A DNA stretch of 64,000 bases from Nitrosomonas sp. (GCA_019635215.1 JAHBZZ010000001.1:1-64000); one strand, 5' to 3'. Positions 8,602 through 18,384 are shown, counted from the stretch's first letter. Notes: generated by a model not told the origin, from the letters alone. A program made the numbers and translations.

Positions 8602-9567
8602 TTACTGACAAGTAATTCCACGCACCATTTCCTCAATCGCATCAATCATCTCCGCCGCCGCGTCAAAACCGGTCTGCCGATGAATTTCCTGCATTCCGGT
8701 TGGACTGGTGACATTGATCTCTGTGAGAGAATCGCCGATGACATCCAGACCGACCAGCATTAATCCCTGCTGGCTCAATTCCGGCCCCAGGGTTTCGGCA
8801 ATTGCTTTGTCCCGCAGCGACAACGGTTGAACCACACCGGTACCTCCCGTATTCAGATTGCCGCGCGTCTCACCGGGCTTCGGTATGCGCGCAAGCGCAT
8901 AAGGCACCGGCTTCCCTGCAATCATCAATATCCGTTTGTCCCCTTGGATAATCTCCGGGATGTAACGTTGTACCATGATTGTGCGCATACCATAGTGCGT
9001 CATTGTTTCGATAATGACATTGATATTATGATCAGCCGCATGAACGCGGAAAATGCTGGCTCCACCCATACTGTCGAGCGGTTTCAAAATAATATCCTGA
9101 TGCTGTTGCAGAAATTCAAGAATCAGTGCTTCCTTACGGGTAACGAGGGTTGGCGGAATAAACTGCGGAAATTTTGTGATCGCCAGTTTCTCGTTAAAAT
9201 CCCGGATGCCGCGCGGACTGTTGATGATGCGGGCGCCCTGTTTTTCCGCCAGTTCCAGCAGATAAGTGCTGTAGATATATTCCATGTTGAACGGTGGATC
9301 CTTGCGCATCAGCACAGCGTCAAACGCCTGCAGCGGCAGGGCCTGCGTTTCGCCTGAATGATACCAATGGCCTGCCTGCGTCACCTTCTCATCCATCGTC
9401 AGGGCTCTGGCAAAACTGATCACGGCATTGTCGCGCCAGATCACATCTTCCTGGTGCAGCACATAAATCTGATGGTGGCGCAGGGCCGCTTCGCGCATCA
9501 TGGCATAACTGGAATCCTTGCTGATTTTAATGTCTTCAAGCCGATCGATAATAAAAGCCAGTTTCAT
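8602..9567 (-). CDS. gshB: glutathione synthase
   Basis: Protein of 321 residues of the ATP-grasp superfamily. The N-terminus (FIIDRLEDIKISKDSS), MRKDPPFNMEYIYSTYLLE in the substrate domain, ILKPLDSMGG in the ATP-binding domain and INVTSPTGMQEI near the C-terminus are typical of GshB, which ligates glycine to gamma-glutamylcysteine. Length matches the usual 315-320. It lies 30 bp downstream of the glutamate-cysteine ligase gene in the same orientation, so the whole two-step pathway is encoded together. Confidence 0.95.
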   Translation of the reverse strand: MKLAFIIDRLEDIKISKDSSYAMMREAALRHHQIYVLHQEDVIWRDNAVISFARALTMDEKVTQAGHWYHSGETQALPLQAFDAVLMRKDPPFNMEYIYSTYLLELAEKQGARIINSPRGIRDFNEKLAITKFPQFIPPTLVTRKEALILEFLQQHQDIILKPLDSMGGASIFRVHAADHNINVIIETMTHYGMRTIMVQRYIPEIIQGDKRILMIAGKPVPYALARIPKPGETRGNLNTGGTGVVQPLSLRDKAIAETLGPELSQQGLMLVGLDVIGDSLTEINVTSPTGMQEIHRQTGFDAAAEMIDAIEEMVRGITCQ

Positions 9568-9597
9568 GATGACAGCCTAAGCAAAAATGTACACGAA

Positions 9598-10869
9598 TCA
9601 ATATACCGGCTGCTGCAATTCCCGGGCAGCGGCCAACAAGGCCAGTCTTGCGACAACACCGTAAGCATAAAAACGGCTTGGTGTCAGGTTTTGCGGTTTG
9701 ATACAATTAGGCATCAGACAGTCGGAATCAAATGACAATGACACAAAATGCATGCCGGGCGCATTCAGATTTTCATCTTTACCGCGTCCGGTATGTACAC
9801 GGTAAAACCCGCCGACGACAAAATGATCAATCATATAAATCACCGGTTCGGCAACCGCCTGATTGATATTCTCAAAAGTATAAACGCCTTCCTGCACCAG
9901 TACATTGGTCACCGACAAACCTTCCTTGACGATAGCCATCTTGTTCCGTTGCCTGCGGTTCAGTTGATACACTTCGGCGCCATCCTTAACGGTCATAATG
10001 CCCATGCCATAGGTTCCGGAATCGGCTTTAACAATGACAAAAGGATCTTCTTTAACACCGTATTGCCGATATTTTTCACGGATTAACGCGAGTATTTTAT
10101 TGGTCGAACTGGCGACACAATCCTCGCCTTTTTTCTCACGAAAATCGATTTTGCCGCACGCAGTGAAATAGGGATTGATCAGCCAGGGATCAATATCGAT
10201 CAAATGCGCAAATTCATCCGCCACCGCATCATAGGCTTTGAAATGCGCTGATTTTCTACGTGTTGTCCAACCTGCGTGTAATGGCGGGATAACAATTTGA
10301 TCCAGGTTCTGCAGTACTGGCGGAATGCCGTTCGATAAATCGTTATTCAGCAACACCGCACATGGATCGAAATTCTCCACGCTCAGCCGATTATTTTCCC
10401 GGATTATCGGCTCCAACGTAACGGATTGACCGTCCGGCAAACTGAAAACAGTCGCAGTTTTAATCTCGGGCAGCAATGAACCGATACGCACATTCAGTCC
10501 CGCATGCTGCATGATAATCTGAATCGCAGCGATATTCTGCAGGTAAAACAGATTCCGTGTGTGATTCTCCGGAATCAAAAGAATACTGTGCGCATTCGGG
10601 CAGATTTTTTCCACAGCGGTCATGACAGCCTGTACGCAGAGCGGAATAAACTCCGGATTCAGATTATTAAATCCACCCGGGAAAAGATTGGTATCAACAG
10701 GCGCCAGCTTGAAACCGCTGTTGCGCAAATCAACCGAGCAATAAAACGGTACCGTATCCTCCCGCCACTTACCACGAAACCAGTGCTCGATCTGTGGTTT
10801 TAAAGTGTTGATACGATTTTCCAGCTCAAGGATTGGCCCATGCAGGCCTGTCAGATGCGGTAGGGGCAT
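9598..10869 (-). CDS. gshA: glutamate-cysteine ligase (Thiobacillus/Nitrosomonas type)
   Basis: Protein of 423 residues. It is unlike enterobacterial GshA but matches the ATP-dependent gamma-glutamylcysteine ligase type known from acidophilic thiobacilli and nitrifiers: PVDTNLFPGGFNN, the VKADSGTYGMGIM loop, VLVQEGVYT and the C-terminal VARLALLAAARELQ. It makes gamma-glutamylcysteine, the first step of glutathione synthesis. I choose the ATG at 10869; a TTG at 10929 would add 20 residues without support. The gene is followed closely by gshB. The long region before it on this strand also carries the leader of the divergent nirK. Confidence 0.9.
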   Translation of the reverse strand: MPLPHLTGLHGPILELENRINTLKPQIEHWFRGKWREDTVPFYCSVDLRNSGFKLAPVDTNLFPGGFNNLNPEFIPLCVQAVMTAVEKICPNAHSILLIPENHTRNLFYLQNIAAIQIIMQHAGLNVRIGSLLPEIKTATVFSLPDGQSVTLEPIIRENNRLSVENFDPCAVLLNNDLSNGIPPVLQNLDQIVIPPLHAGWTTRRKSAHFKAYDAVADEFAHLIDIDPWLINPYFTACGKIDFREKKGEDCVASSTNKILALIREKYRQYGVKEDPFVIVKADSGTYGMGIMTVKDGAEVYQLNRRQRNKMAIVKEGLSVTNVLVQEGVYTFENINQAVAEPVIYMIDHFVVGGFYRVHTGRGKDENLNAPGMHFVSLSFDSDCLMPNCIKPQNLTPSRFYAYGVVARLALLAAARELQQPVY

Positions 10870-11207
10870 TACACGGCTTTCTAAAAGAAATTTATCAGGA
10901 TTAGATAAGGTATATCGCAAAAAAATCAACCGCGGCTAGTATAGCACCAAGCGGAATAAATGTATTTGCGGGAATATGTGGCAATCACGCCATGTCTGAG
11001 CCGATCCAATCATCCGGTTTTATGGATTTATACAGGTGATACATGATACGGATATACGGGATTGTATTCTGGTAGAGTATGCAGACCGAAATGCTGACCG
11101 TCGTAAAAATTGAGCTCTGACTCTAATACGAAACCAACGGCATTAAATTCTCTTTAAGTTAAACAAATAAACTTGCGTACACCACAAAAAATACCCTACT
11201 CAATTCC

Positions 11208-11245
11208 AAAACCCTACAGCTAGGAGGTGATTTTTTAAGGGTTTT
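11208..11245. other. inverted repeat in the nirK leader
   Basis: AAAACCCT at 11208-11215 and AGGGTTTT at 11238-11245 form an 8-bp perfect inverted repeat with a 22-base spacer, followed on the plus strand by a run of T. It could be an intrinsic terminator or attenuator in a long nirK leader, or a protein-binding site. No upstream rightward gene needs terminating here. Confidence 0.4.
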
Positions 11246-11308
11246 TTCTGATTTATTCGGTGTTCAAACATGGACAGCTCTGCTCTGAAAGTGTATAGTT
11301 CGCGTTCC

Positions 11309-11332
11309 GCCCTTTGCTCTTTGAAAAAGGGC
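11309..11332. other. hairpin in the nirK leader
   Basis: GCCCTTT at 11309-11315 pairs with AAAGGGC at 11326-11332 around a 10-base loop. It lies about 130 bp upstream of the nirK start. It may be a leader-RNA structure or an operator; no T-run follows, so termination is unlikely. Confidence 0.35.
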
Positions 11333-11460
11333 AGATGTTATTGTGTCCGTTTCAAAGGCAAACCTGTTTCTGAAACTGGATACAGTGACAGATAAGAAGG
11401 CGTACATTTATTTTAGAATATAAACTGTAAACGCAATGTTTATCATTTATGGAGGGAGAT

Positions 11461-12564
11461 ATGATTAAAGCTGTTCACGCAGTTGTTGGACTGGGATTGT
11501 TGTGTTTTGCCGCTACGCAAGCTGCTATAGCTGCAACTGACATCTCAAAATTACCACGTATTAAACAAGAACTGGTGGCTCCACCAGCTGTTCCTAAACA
11601 TGAACAGGCTGTTAAAGGCGGACCTAGAATCGTAGAAGTGCGTTTGGAAACCATTGAAAAATTAGTCGAAGTCGCTCCAGGTGCGAAAGTCTGGGCGTTA
11701 ACCTTCAATGGCTCTGTTCCAGCACCATTGATCGTTGTACACGAAGGCGATTATGTTGAACTGACATTGGTTAATCCAAAAGAAAGCACGTTAGCCCACA
11801 ATGTGGACTTTCATGCTGCAACAGGTGCATTGGGCGGCGCTGGTCTGACACTGGTTCAACCGGGTGAAGAAGTCGTTTTACGTTGGAAAGCAGTTAAACC
11901 TGGCGTGTTTGTCTACCATTGTGCTCCAGGTGGAACGATGATTCCTTTCCACGTTATTTCAGGCATGAGCGGTGCAGTCATGGTTCTGCCACGTGATGGT
12001 CTGAAAGATGCGCAAGGCAAACCTTATCGTTATGACCGCGCATACTACATTGGCGAACAAGATTTCTATCTGCCGAAAGACGACAAAGGCAACTACAAAG
12101 AATTTGCTTCGCCAGCTGCCGGTATGCACGAAATGCTCGAAGCGGCTAAAGGCCTGATCCCAACACACGTTGTGTTCAACGGTGCCGTTGGCGCAATCAC
12201 GGGTGACAATGCATTGTCAGCAAAAGTGGGCGAAAAAGTATTGTTCGTCCATTTACAGGCTAATCGTCCCTCCTATCCGCATCTGATTGGCGGTCACGCT
12301 GATCTGTACTGGGTAGGTGGTTCATTCAGCGATGTTCCGCTGACCAGCCAGGAAACCTGGTTTGTTCCAGCAGGTGCGGCAGTTGCGGCAGCCTATGAAT
12401 TCGTTCAGCCAGGCTTGTATGTTTACCTCAGTCACAATCTGATTGAAGCTGTACTGCTCGGCGCGGCTTTACACATGAATGTTGAAGGCAAATGGAATGA
12501 TGACGTGATGACTCAAGTCAAAGCGCCTGACAGCTTCGATGCCAGTGCAGCAATGGATCACTAA
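11461..12564 (+). CDS. nirK: copper-containing nitrite reductase
   Basis: Precursor of 367 residues with a Sec-type signal peptide (about residues 1-24, cleavage near AIAA). Two cupredoxin domains follow. Type 1 copper ligands are seen in the HCAPGG...PFHVISGM block (Cys about residue 154, then His and Met). The Asp and His of the catalytic type 2 site are in [10 protein letters not shown], with the second domain His in [11 protein letters not shown]. The enzyme reduces nitrite to nitric oxide in the periplasm; in ammonia oxidisers NirK acts in nitrifier denitrification and nitrite tolerance. The ATG at 11461 is preferred over 11449 because GGAGGGAG sits directly before it. The gene stands alone, without the multicopper oxidase and cytochrome genes found next to nirK in Nitrosomonas europaea. 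Confidence 0.95.
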   Translation: MIKAVHAVVGLGLLCFAATQAAIAATDISKLPRIKQELVAPPAVPKHEQAVKGGPRIVEVRLETIEKLVEVAPGAKVWALTFNGSVPAPLIVVHEGDYVELTLVNPKESTLAHNVDFHAATGALGGAGLTLVQPGEEVVLRWKAVKPGVFVYHCAPGGTMIPFHVISGMSGAVMVLPRDGLKDAQGKPYRYDRAYYIGEQDFYLPKDDKGNYKEFASPAAGMHEMLEAAKGLIPTHVVFNGAVGAITGDNALSAKVGEKVLFVHLQANRPSYPHLIGGHADLYWVGGSFSDVPLTSQETWFVPAGAAVAAAYEFVQPGLYVYLSHNLIEAVLLGAALHMNVEGKWNDDVMTQVKAPDSFDASAAMDH

Positions 12565-12605
12565 AATATATCCAATATATTACTGAAGTGACATAATCCA
12601 GTAAC

Positions 12606-12636
12606 GGCCCCAACACCTGTTGGGGCCATTTTTTTG
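12606..12636 (+). terminator. intrinsic terminator of nirK
   Basis: GGCCCCAACA at 12606-12615 pairs with TGTTGGGGCC at 12618-12627, followed by a run of seven T after CA. A GC-rich stem plus U-tract is a textbook Rho-independent terminator and closes the single-gene nirK unit. Confidence 0.95.
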
Positions 12637-12666
12637 TTCGTGATAATCATCATTATTGTTCTTCTC

Positions 12667-12691
12667 AGAATCTGTTCAAGATCTCACTGAA
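12667..12691. repeat. solo end of the palindromic element family
   Basis: These 25 bases match, with one difference (C to T), the right terminus of the element at 35885-36027 read on the opposite strand (AGAATCTGTTCAAGATCTC then ACTGAA). Only the end is present; the rest of the element is missing. It lies 11 bp upstream of the apt start, so it occupies the place where a promoter or ribosome-binding site would be expected. Confidence 0.7.
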
Positions 12692-12702
12692 TAAATATTT
12701 TT

Positions 12703-13230
12703 ATGCCCATCAAGTCCCGCATTCGCACGGTTCCGCATTATCCTCACCAAGGGATCATGTTCCGTGATATCACAACACTGTTAAAAGATCCGATCGGCTT
12801 ACGCACTACGATTCAGGAAATCGCAAGACGTTATACAACGCCCCCGATCGACAAGGTTGCCGGTATTGAATCCCGCGGCTTCATTATTGGCGCACCGGTA
12901 GCTTATGAACTCAAAACAGGGTTTGTTCCAATCCGCAAAAAAAACAAATTACCGGCTCAAACCATAGGCCGTGATTATCAACTTGAATATGGCAGCGATC
13001 GTATAGAAATTCACGTCGACGCAATACAACCGGGTGACCGTGTTTTATTGATCGACGATCTTATCGCCACAGGCGGTACCGCAGAAGCGGCTGTCCGGTT
13101 AGTACAGGACATGGGCGGAGAAGTTCATGAATGCTGTTTTGTGATTGATCTTCCGGATGTAGGTGGACGGAAACGCCTAGAAAGAATGGGGTGTAAGGTA
13201 TTTTCATTGTGTGAATTCGAAGGAGAATGA
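12703..13230 (+). CDS. apt: adenine phosphoribosyltransferase
   Basis: Protein of 175 residues. It has the APT N-terminal pattern HYPHQGIMFRDITTLLKDP, GIESRGFIIGAP, and the PRPP-binding loop VLLIDDLIATGGTAEA. It salvages adenine with PRPP to give AMP in the cytoplasm. Length matches the family (170-185). The ATG at 12703 lacks an evident Shine-Dalgarno; the bases before it belong to a repeat-element end. It converges with mpl, 11 bp away, without an obvious terminator between. Confidence 0.95.
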   Translation: MPIKSRIRTVPHYPHQGIMFRDITTLLKDPIGLRTTIQEIARRYTTPPIDKVAGIESRGFIIGAPVAYELKTGFVPIRKKNKLPAQTIGRDYQLEYGSDRIEIHVDAIQPGDRVLLIDDLIATGGTAEAAVRLVQDMGGEVHECCFVIDLPDVGGRKRLERMGCKVFSLCEFEGE

Positions 13231-13241
13231 CGGGACGCAGA

Positions 13242-14627
13242 TCAGGCGTTTTGTTTCATGGAAACGGATAAAGCATCTATCAGTTTTTCGTGAATGCCAC
13301 CAAAACCACCGTTACTCATAATCAGAACATGGTCACCCGGAGCCGCAATTGCTGAAATAGCTGCAATCAATCCATTCAGATCAATATAACATTTCGCGTT
13401 ATCGCCGAGCTCGGCAAGCGCACCTTCAACCCAGCCGGCATCGCGGCTATGGCAAAAAACGGCGTCAGCCTGTGCCAGACTACCTGCAAGTTTGTCTTTC
13501 CACACACCCATCTTCATCGTATTTGAACGCGGCTCAAGTACGGCAATAATTCGCGACTGGCCGACATGGCCACGCAATCCGCTGATTGTTGCCTGAATTG
13601 CAGTAGGATGATGCGCAAAATCATCGTAAATCGTAACACCATTAACTGCACCCCGTATCTCCATGCGGCGTTTGACGTTTCTGAAGCTCGATAGAGCTTC
13701 TATGGCGGTACTGGCCGGAACACCCGCATACCGTGCAACAGCAATGGCCGCCAAAGCATTCATTCGATTATGCTCGCCAAGCAGCGTCCATTGGAGCAAT
13801 CCTTGCGATTGATGCTGGTAGAATACTTCGGCAGCGGTATTTTCCGGCTGTGTCACATGCCAGCCGTCACTGACACCAAATTTTTCCACAGGCGTCCAGC
13901 AGCCTTGTTCCAGAACTTGTTGTAGATGATCGTCCGTACCATTAGTGACCACCAGACCTGAACCGGGAACAATACGCACAAAATGATGAAATTGCCGCTG
14001 AATCGCCGCAAGATCCGGGAAAATATCCGCATGATCAAATTCAAGGTTATTCAGGATCGCGACCCTAGGCCGGTAATGAATCAATTTTGAGCGCTTGTCG
14101 AAAAAAGCCGTGTCATATTCATCCGCTTCAATGACAAAGAATGGCGAAACCTCTCGTTTATGCAATGACGGATTGAAACCGGTACGTGCTGAAGTATCAA
14201 AATTTTGTGGAATACCGCCAATCAGGAACCCCGGGTGCAAACCCGCGTATTCCAGAATCCACGCCAGCATAGAACTGGTTGTCGTTTTTCCATGCGTTCC
14301 GGCAACTGCCAGTACCCACCGGTTTCTTAATATATTCTCCGATAACCATTGCGGCCCTGAAACATAGGATAGATTCTGGTTCAGTATGGCCTCCATTAAA
14401 GGATTACCGCGTGTCACTACATTGCCAATCACGAAAATATCCGGTCTCAGTTTGACCTGATCTGCGGAAAATCCTGAAATCAATTCGATCCCCTGTGACT
14501 CCAGCTGTGTGCTCATCGGCGGATAAACATTCTGATCGCAGCCTGTCACCTGATGGCCCGCTTCTTGTGCAAGAGCTGCGATTCCCCCCATAAAAGTGCC
14601 ACAAATACCCAGAATATGAATATGCAT
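13242..14627 (-). CDS. mpl: UDP-N-acetylmuramate:L-alanyl-gamma-D-glutamyl-meso-diaminopimelate ligase
   Basis: Protein of 461 residues of the Mur ligase family. It has the N-terminal HILGICGTFMGG, ATP-binding AGTHGKTTTSSML, EADEYDTAFFDKRSK and the FAHHPTAI motif that separates Mpl from MurC. The enzyme recycles murein tripeptide by attaching it to UDP-MurNAc. Start set at ATG 14627 (the TTG before it is not needed). It converges with apt and follows rdgB on the same strand with a 100-bp gap. Confidence 0.95.
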   Translation of the reverse strand: MHIHILGICGTFMGGIAALAQEAGHQVTGCDQNVYPPMSTQLESQGIELISGFSADQVKLRPDIFVIGNVVTRGNPLMEAILNQNLSYVSGPQWLSENILRNRWVLAVAGTHGKTTTSSMLAWILEYAGLHPGFLIGGIPQNFDTSARTGFNPSLHKREVSPFFVIEADEYDTAFFDKRSKLIHYRPRVAILNNLEFDHADIFPDLAAIQRQFHHFVRIVPGSGLVVTNGTDDHLQQVLEQGCWTPVEKFGVSDGWHVTQPENTAAEVFYQHQSQGLLQWTLLGEHNRMNALAAIAVARYAGVPASTAIEALSSFRNVKRRMEIRGAVNGVTIYDDFAHHPTAIQATISGLRGHVGQSRIIAVLEPRSNTMKMGVWKDKLAGSLAQADAVFCHSRDAGWVEGALAELGDNAKCYIDLNGLIAAISAIAAPGDHVLIMSNGGFGGIHEKLIDALSVSMKQNA

Positions 14628-14727
14628 CAATCAGCCTATAAAAATTCAATCACGCTTGCTGATATTATCAGCCCCCTTCGCTGCTTTTTCCGGCTGCAAT
14701 TTTATGACATACAGCAATCGCGCATTT

Positions 14728-15321
14728 TCAGGCACGCAAGACTTCAATCAATTTCGCTAAAGCCTTTCCGCGGTGACTGATGGTGTTTTTAGTATCCATA
14801 TCGAGCTCTGCAGCCGTCTTGCCGAGTCCGGGCAGCAGAAAATAAGGGTCGTAACCGAATCCTCCACTGCCGCGCGGTTCGGGAATAATCTCGCCATGCC
14901 ATATTCCGTCCGCAATCATGGGTTGCGGATCTTCGGCATGCCGCAGCAGGACAATAACGCAATAGTAATATGCGCTGCAATCCACCGACGTTTTCAGCGC
15001 CTCCACCAGTTTCAGGTTATTACGCTGATCGGATTTGGGCTCACCGGCATAACGGGCTGAAAATACGCCCGGCGCGCCTTTCAGGGCATTAACACAGATC
15101 CCCGAATCATCCGCCAGCGCAGGCAGGCCAGTGCGGTCACTGACATATCGCGCTTTACTCAAGGCATTCTCGACAAATGTTGCATACGGTTCGTCAATCT
15201 CGGACAAATTAAATTCCGACTGCGGTATAACCTCAATTTCCAATGTCGCGAGCAGCGTCCCGATTTCCCGCAGTTTGCCTTTATTCCCGCTGGCAATCAC
15301 CAGTTTTCTCAAATCTAGCAT
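14728..15321 (-). CDS. rdgB: non-canonical purine NTP pyrophosphatase
   Basis: Protein of 197 residues of the HAM1/RdgB family. Signatures are VIASGNKGKLREI at the N-terminus, TFVENALSKARYV, LPALADDSGICV, ARYAG, GFGYDPYF and the C-terminal ISHRGKALAKL. It hydrolyses dITP, XTP and ITP to monophosphates and so keeps deaminated purines out of DNA. The start lies 4 bp downstream of the rph stop, so the two form an operon, as in many proteobacteria. Confidence 0.95.
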   Translation of the reverse strand: MLDLRKLVIASGNKGKLREIGTLLATLEIEVIPQSEFNLSEIDEPYATFVENALSKARYVSDRTGLPALADDSGICVNALKGAPGVFSARYAGEPKSDQRNNLKLVEALKTSVDCSAYYYCVIVLLRHAEDPQPMIADGIWHGEIIPEPRGSGGFGYDPYFLLPGLGKTAAELDMDTKNTISHRGKALAKLIEVLRA

Positions 15322-15325
15322 ACCG

Positions 15326-16048
15326 TCAGGCGATTCCCAGTGTTGTTTTTTGAATCGTAATCAGTTCCTGAATACCTTTTTCAGCCAGATCCAACATCCG
15401 GTCTAATTCCTTGCGACTGAATGCAACACCTTCCGCCGTACCCTGAATCTCCACGATCCCGCTACCGCCTGTCATGATGACATTCATATCGGTGTCACAG
15501 GAGGAATCTTCCTGGTAATCAAGATCAAGGACAGGAATACCCTGATAAATGCCCACTGACACAGCAGCCACATGATCACGTATCGGCGTCGTGTCGATGC
15601 TTTTTTGACGAAGCAGTTTTTCCACGGCATCGTGCAAGGCGACAAATGCACCGGTGATACTTGCCGTTCGCGTACCGCCATCGGCCTGAATGACATCGCA
15701 ATCAATCTGTATGGTGCGTTCACCCAGCCCGGATAAATCAACAATGGCACGTAACGAACGGCCAATCAGGCGCTGGATTTCCATGGTCCGGCCGGATTGT
15801 TTACCACGCACAGCTTCACGCTGCATACGTTCATTTGTCGAACCCGGCAGCATACCGTATTCAGCCGTGAGCCATCCCTGGTTTTTCCCTTTGAGAAATG
15901 AAGGAACATTTTCACTGATATTCGCCGTGCAAATGACTTGTGTATCGCCATATGCAATCAGTACGGAACCGTCTGCATGCTTGGTGTAGTGTCTCATGAC
16001 GTGAATCGGCCGGATTTGAGAAGCGCTGCGGTTGTGGCTGCGTATCAT
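15326..16048 (-). CDS. rph: ribonuclease PH
   Basis: Protein of 240 residues. The phosphorolytic 3'-5' exoribonuclease signature is clear: [69 protein letters not shown] and [17 protein letters not shown]. RNase PH trims tRNA 3' ends using phosphate. I select ATG 16048 ([14 protein letters not shown]), the usual start; an upstream extension would run into map. Followed directly by rdgB. Confidence 0.95.
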   Translation of the reverse strand: MIRSHNRSASQIRPIHVMRHYTKHADGSVLIAYGDTQVICTANISENVPSFLKGKNQGWLTAEYGMLPGSTNERMQREAVRGKQSGRTMEIQRLIGRSLRAIVDLSGLGERTIQIDCDVIQADGGTRTASITGAFVALHDAVEKLLRQKSIDTTPIRDHVAAVSVGIYQGIPVLDLDYQEDSSCDTDMNVIMTGGSGIVEIQGTAEGVAFSRKELDRMLDLAEKGIQELITIQKTTLGIA

Positions 16049-16070
16049 AACTATAGTATGTGTATCGAAT

Positions 16071-16871
16071 TCAGAAACGGTATGTCGGTTTAGGCGGGGC
16101 ACCACTGGAAACGGTCAGCACTTCATAGCCGTCGTCAGTAACCAGCACCGTGTGCTCCCATTGCGCGGACAGACTATTGTCTTTCGTTGTCACTGTCCAG
16201 CCATCGGGAAGATGCCGTATAGCCGCTTTGCCCGCATTAATCATGGGCTCAATCGTAAACGTCATCCCCGACTTGAGCTCCAGCCCCGTACCCGGCTTAC
16301 CGTAATGTAGAACCTGTGGATCTTCATGAAATTTTTGTCCAATGCCATGACCGCAAAACTCCCTGACTACGCTATAGCCGACGCTTTCCGCAAGCCGCTG
16401 TATGGCATACCCGATATCACCAAGATGATTCCCGGGTTTGACAACATCAATCCCGCGCCACATCGCTTCGTAGGTCACTTCGCATAAACGTCTGGCCTGG
16501 ATAGAAGGTTCACCAATATAGAACATGCGGCTGGTATCGCCATGATAACCGTCACTGATCACTGTAATGTCGATATTCAGAATATCGCCGTTTTTCAACT
16601 GCTTTGCGCCCGGTATACCATGACAGATCTGATTATTGACCGATGTGCAAATTGACTTTGGATAGGGCTTATGGCCCGAAGGCGCATAATTCAATGGTGC
16701 AGGAATGGTTTTCTGTACATCGACCATATAGTTGTGACACAACGTATCAAGCTCTTCCGTTGTTATCCCCGGTTTCACAAAAGGCGCGATATAATCGAGC
16801 ACCTCGGATGCAAACCTGCCGGCCATACGCATTTTTTCAATTTCCTGCACGGATTTAATGGTTACTTTCAT
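16071..16871 (-). CDS. map: type I methionine aminopeptidase
   Basis: Protein of 266 residues with the metal-binding Asp and His residues of Met[43 protein letters not shown] and [14 protein letters not shown]. It removes the initiator methionine from new proteins. Length and motif order match E. coli Map. It is the first of a leftward group map-rph-rdgB with short gaps. Confidence 0.95.
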   Translation of the reverse strand: MKVTIKSVQEIEKMRMAGRFASEVLDYIAPFVKPGITTEELDTLCHNYMVDVQKTIPAPLNYAPSGHKPYPKSICTSVNNQICHGIPGAKQLKNGDILNIDITVISDGYHGDTSRMFYIGEPSIQARRLCEVTYEAMWRGIDVVKPGNHLGDIGYAIQRLAESVGYSVVREFCGHGIGQKFHEDPQVLHYGKPGTGLELKSGMTFTIEPMINAGKAAIRHLPDGWTVTTKDNSLSAQWEHTVLVTDDGYEVLTVSSGAPPKPTYRF

Positions 16872-16924
16872 ATTTCTTTTTAATTCATCTCATGAGCAGA
16901 ATTATTTTTCTGAACGCATGCTTA

Positions 16925-17515
16925 TTATAAGCGTTCACAGGTTGACAGTTCCAGACTGCTGTCGGCAAATTGACCCGCCAAGCGCTTTAATTCAGCTATT
17001 TCTTGTGGCTCAGTTTCAAAAATCAGATATTTTTTCCGCTCGATTTTACGCTCAAGAATCATTGCGTTGGTTTCACTTTTCGCTTTAAGTTGTTCCAGCA
17101 ATTTTTGTGCGGATATCCGATTTTCGAATTCACCCAAAGAAATTGCATTTAACCATGCACCCTCTTCCGATACACGATGACTGATAATACCCAGGTTTCT
17201 CAATTTGTTAATTTCTCTCTCAGCAGCCTGCCGGTTTCTGAAAGGCTCGGTATGTACCCAGTATCGGGTGATCATTTCTGACGGCACCTGCCTATATGAC
17301 CGCGGCAATCCCATTTGATCCAGGACAGCTTCAACACGCGGCAAATACTCTTCGGTAAAATCTCCCCACACCATGCAATCCACCGAAGCGCTCAGCAGGA
17401 TAATCTTTTCAGGATTCATCACAGGCGAAACAGGTTGATGCCAATACGATTGAACATTCATTACGACCGCGAACAGAATATTAATCAACAGGAATACAGA
17501 AAATACTTTTTTCAT
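16925..17515 (-). CDS. membrane-anchored SPOR-like domain protein
   Basis: Protein of 196 residues. Residues 1-24 form a signal or anchor segment, followed by a periplasmic part. The region RYWVHTEPFRNRQAAEREI...ISLGEFENRISAQKLLEQL looks like a degenerate SPOR repeat, the type that binds denuded peptidoglycan at division sites. Sequence similarity seen by eye is moderate, so the family call is tentative. I start at ATG 17515, not the TTG before it. It lies 53 bp upstream of map and is divergent from the cytochrome gene. Confidence 0.6.
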   Translation of the reverse strand: MKKVFSVFLLINILFAVVMNVQSYWHQPVSPVMNPEKIILLSASVDCMVWGDFTEEYLPRVEAVLDQMGLPRSYRQVPSEMITRYWVHTEPFRNRQAAEREINKLRNLGIISHRVSEEGAWLNAISLGEFENRISAQKLLEQLKAKSETNAMILERKIERKKYLIFETEPQEIAELKRLAGQFADSSLELSTCERL

Positions 17516-17653
17516 CAAGTTGTTAAATTTATAACAGCATTTTCACGAATCTTGTTGTGAACAATCTTGTGCCTTGATAAAATGCCGCGTCAATCTTAAA
17601 TACTCAAAAGTACCAGAATTTTGATGGCTTAAAAATACGGAATACAGAATATT

Positions 17654-18286
17654 ATGAAAATGATTAACATGAGTTTAACAATGATAACAGCTTTTACCGT
17701 AGCGTTATCGACTTCGACTTTAGCAGCAGGCGATGCAGCAAAAGGTCAGGAAATTGCGGCAGGAGTCTGCGCAGGATGCCATAGTCCGGATGGAAACAGT
17801 CTCATTCCGAACTTCCCGAGTTTAGCCGGACAACATCCTGAATATCTGTTAAAACAATTAATGGAATTCAAAGCAGACGACAGCGGAACCGCTGTTCGCA
17901 ACAGCCCCGCCATGACACCGATGGTAGCAGAATTCTCTAAAGAAGATATGGAGAACCTCGCAGCTTTTTACGCATCACAAAAAGCAACACCTGGAAAAGT
18001 ATCCGGTGATACCGATCTCATCGCGCTGGGTAAAGTACTCTACCATGGTGGTAATATCGAAAATGGCGTACCTGCCTGTGCAAGCTGCCACGGCCCGACC
18101 GGCTCCGGCCTTCCACCGCGCTATCCCGCACTGGCCGGACAGCATGCCGATTACACACTGACGCAACTGGATCTGTTCAACAAAGCGGAACGTACTAACG
18201 ACAACAAAGTCATGCAGCAAGTACTGACACGCATGAGCGGCACTGAGAAACGCGCCGTGTCGCTCTATATTCAAGGTATGCAGTAA
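17654..18286 (+). CDS. diheme cytochrome c4
   Basis: Precursor of 210 residues: signal peptide (about 1-25), then two tandem class I cytochrome c domains. Haem sites are CAGCH (about residue 39) and CASCH (about residue 142), with domain motifs PSLAGQHPEYLLKQL and PALAGQHADYTLTQL repeated, which shows an internal duplication. Axial Met residues are likely in PAMTPM and the matching VLTRMSG position. Cytochrome c4 passes electrons in the periplasm to terminal oxidases or other acceptors. It stands alone between divergent and convergent neighbours. Confidence 0.95.
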   Translation: MKMINMSLTMITAFTVALSTSTLAAGDAAKGQEIAAGVCAGCHSPDGNSLIPNFPSLAGQHPEYLLKQLMEFKADDSGTAVRNSPAMTPMVAEFSKEDMENLAAFYASQKATPGKVSGDTDLIALGKVLYHGGNIENGVPACASCHGPTGSGLPPRYPALAGQHADYTLTQLDLFNKAERTNDNKVMQQVLTRMSGTEKRAVSLYIQGMQ

Positions 18287-18300
18287 AAAATAGGCAATAT

Positions 18301-18356
18301 GCGGTAAAAGACAGTAAATCATTATATTTTTAAATTCTTTTACCGCTTCTTTATTT
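18301..18356. terminator. bidirectional terminator between cytochrome c4 and hemL
   Basis: GCGGTAAAAG at 18301-18310 and CTTTTACCGC at 18337-18346 form a 10-bp perfect stem with a 26-base AT-rich loop, followed by TTCTTTATTT. It lies between two convergent genes. The loop is long, so efficiency is uncertain. Confidence 0.6.
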
Positions 18357-18384
18357 CCCCCTTCTTGTTACCTTGCACTTTTCT

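Larger units (their letters stand above)
10870..11460. promoter_or_regulatory. long intergenic region between gshA and nirK
   Basis: A 591-bp gap between two divergent genes must hold both promoters. I see no convincing -35/-10 pair. Two hairpins on the nirK side are listed separately (11208-11245 and 11309-11332). The immediate nirK leader ends in a strong Shine-Dalgarno, GGAGGGAG, just before the ATG at 11461. No perfect FNR-type or NsrR-type palindrome was found by eye. Confidence 0.4.
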
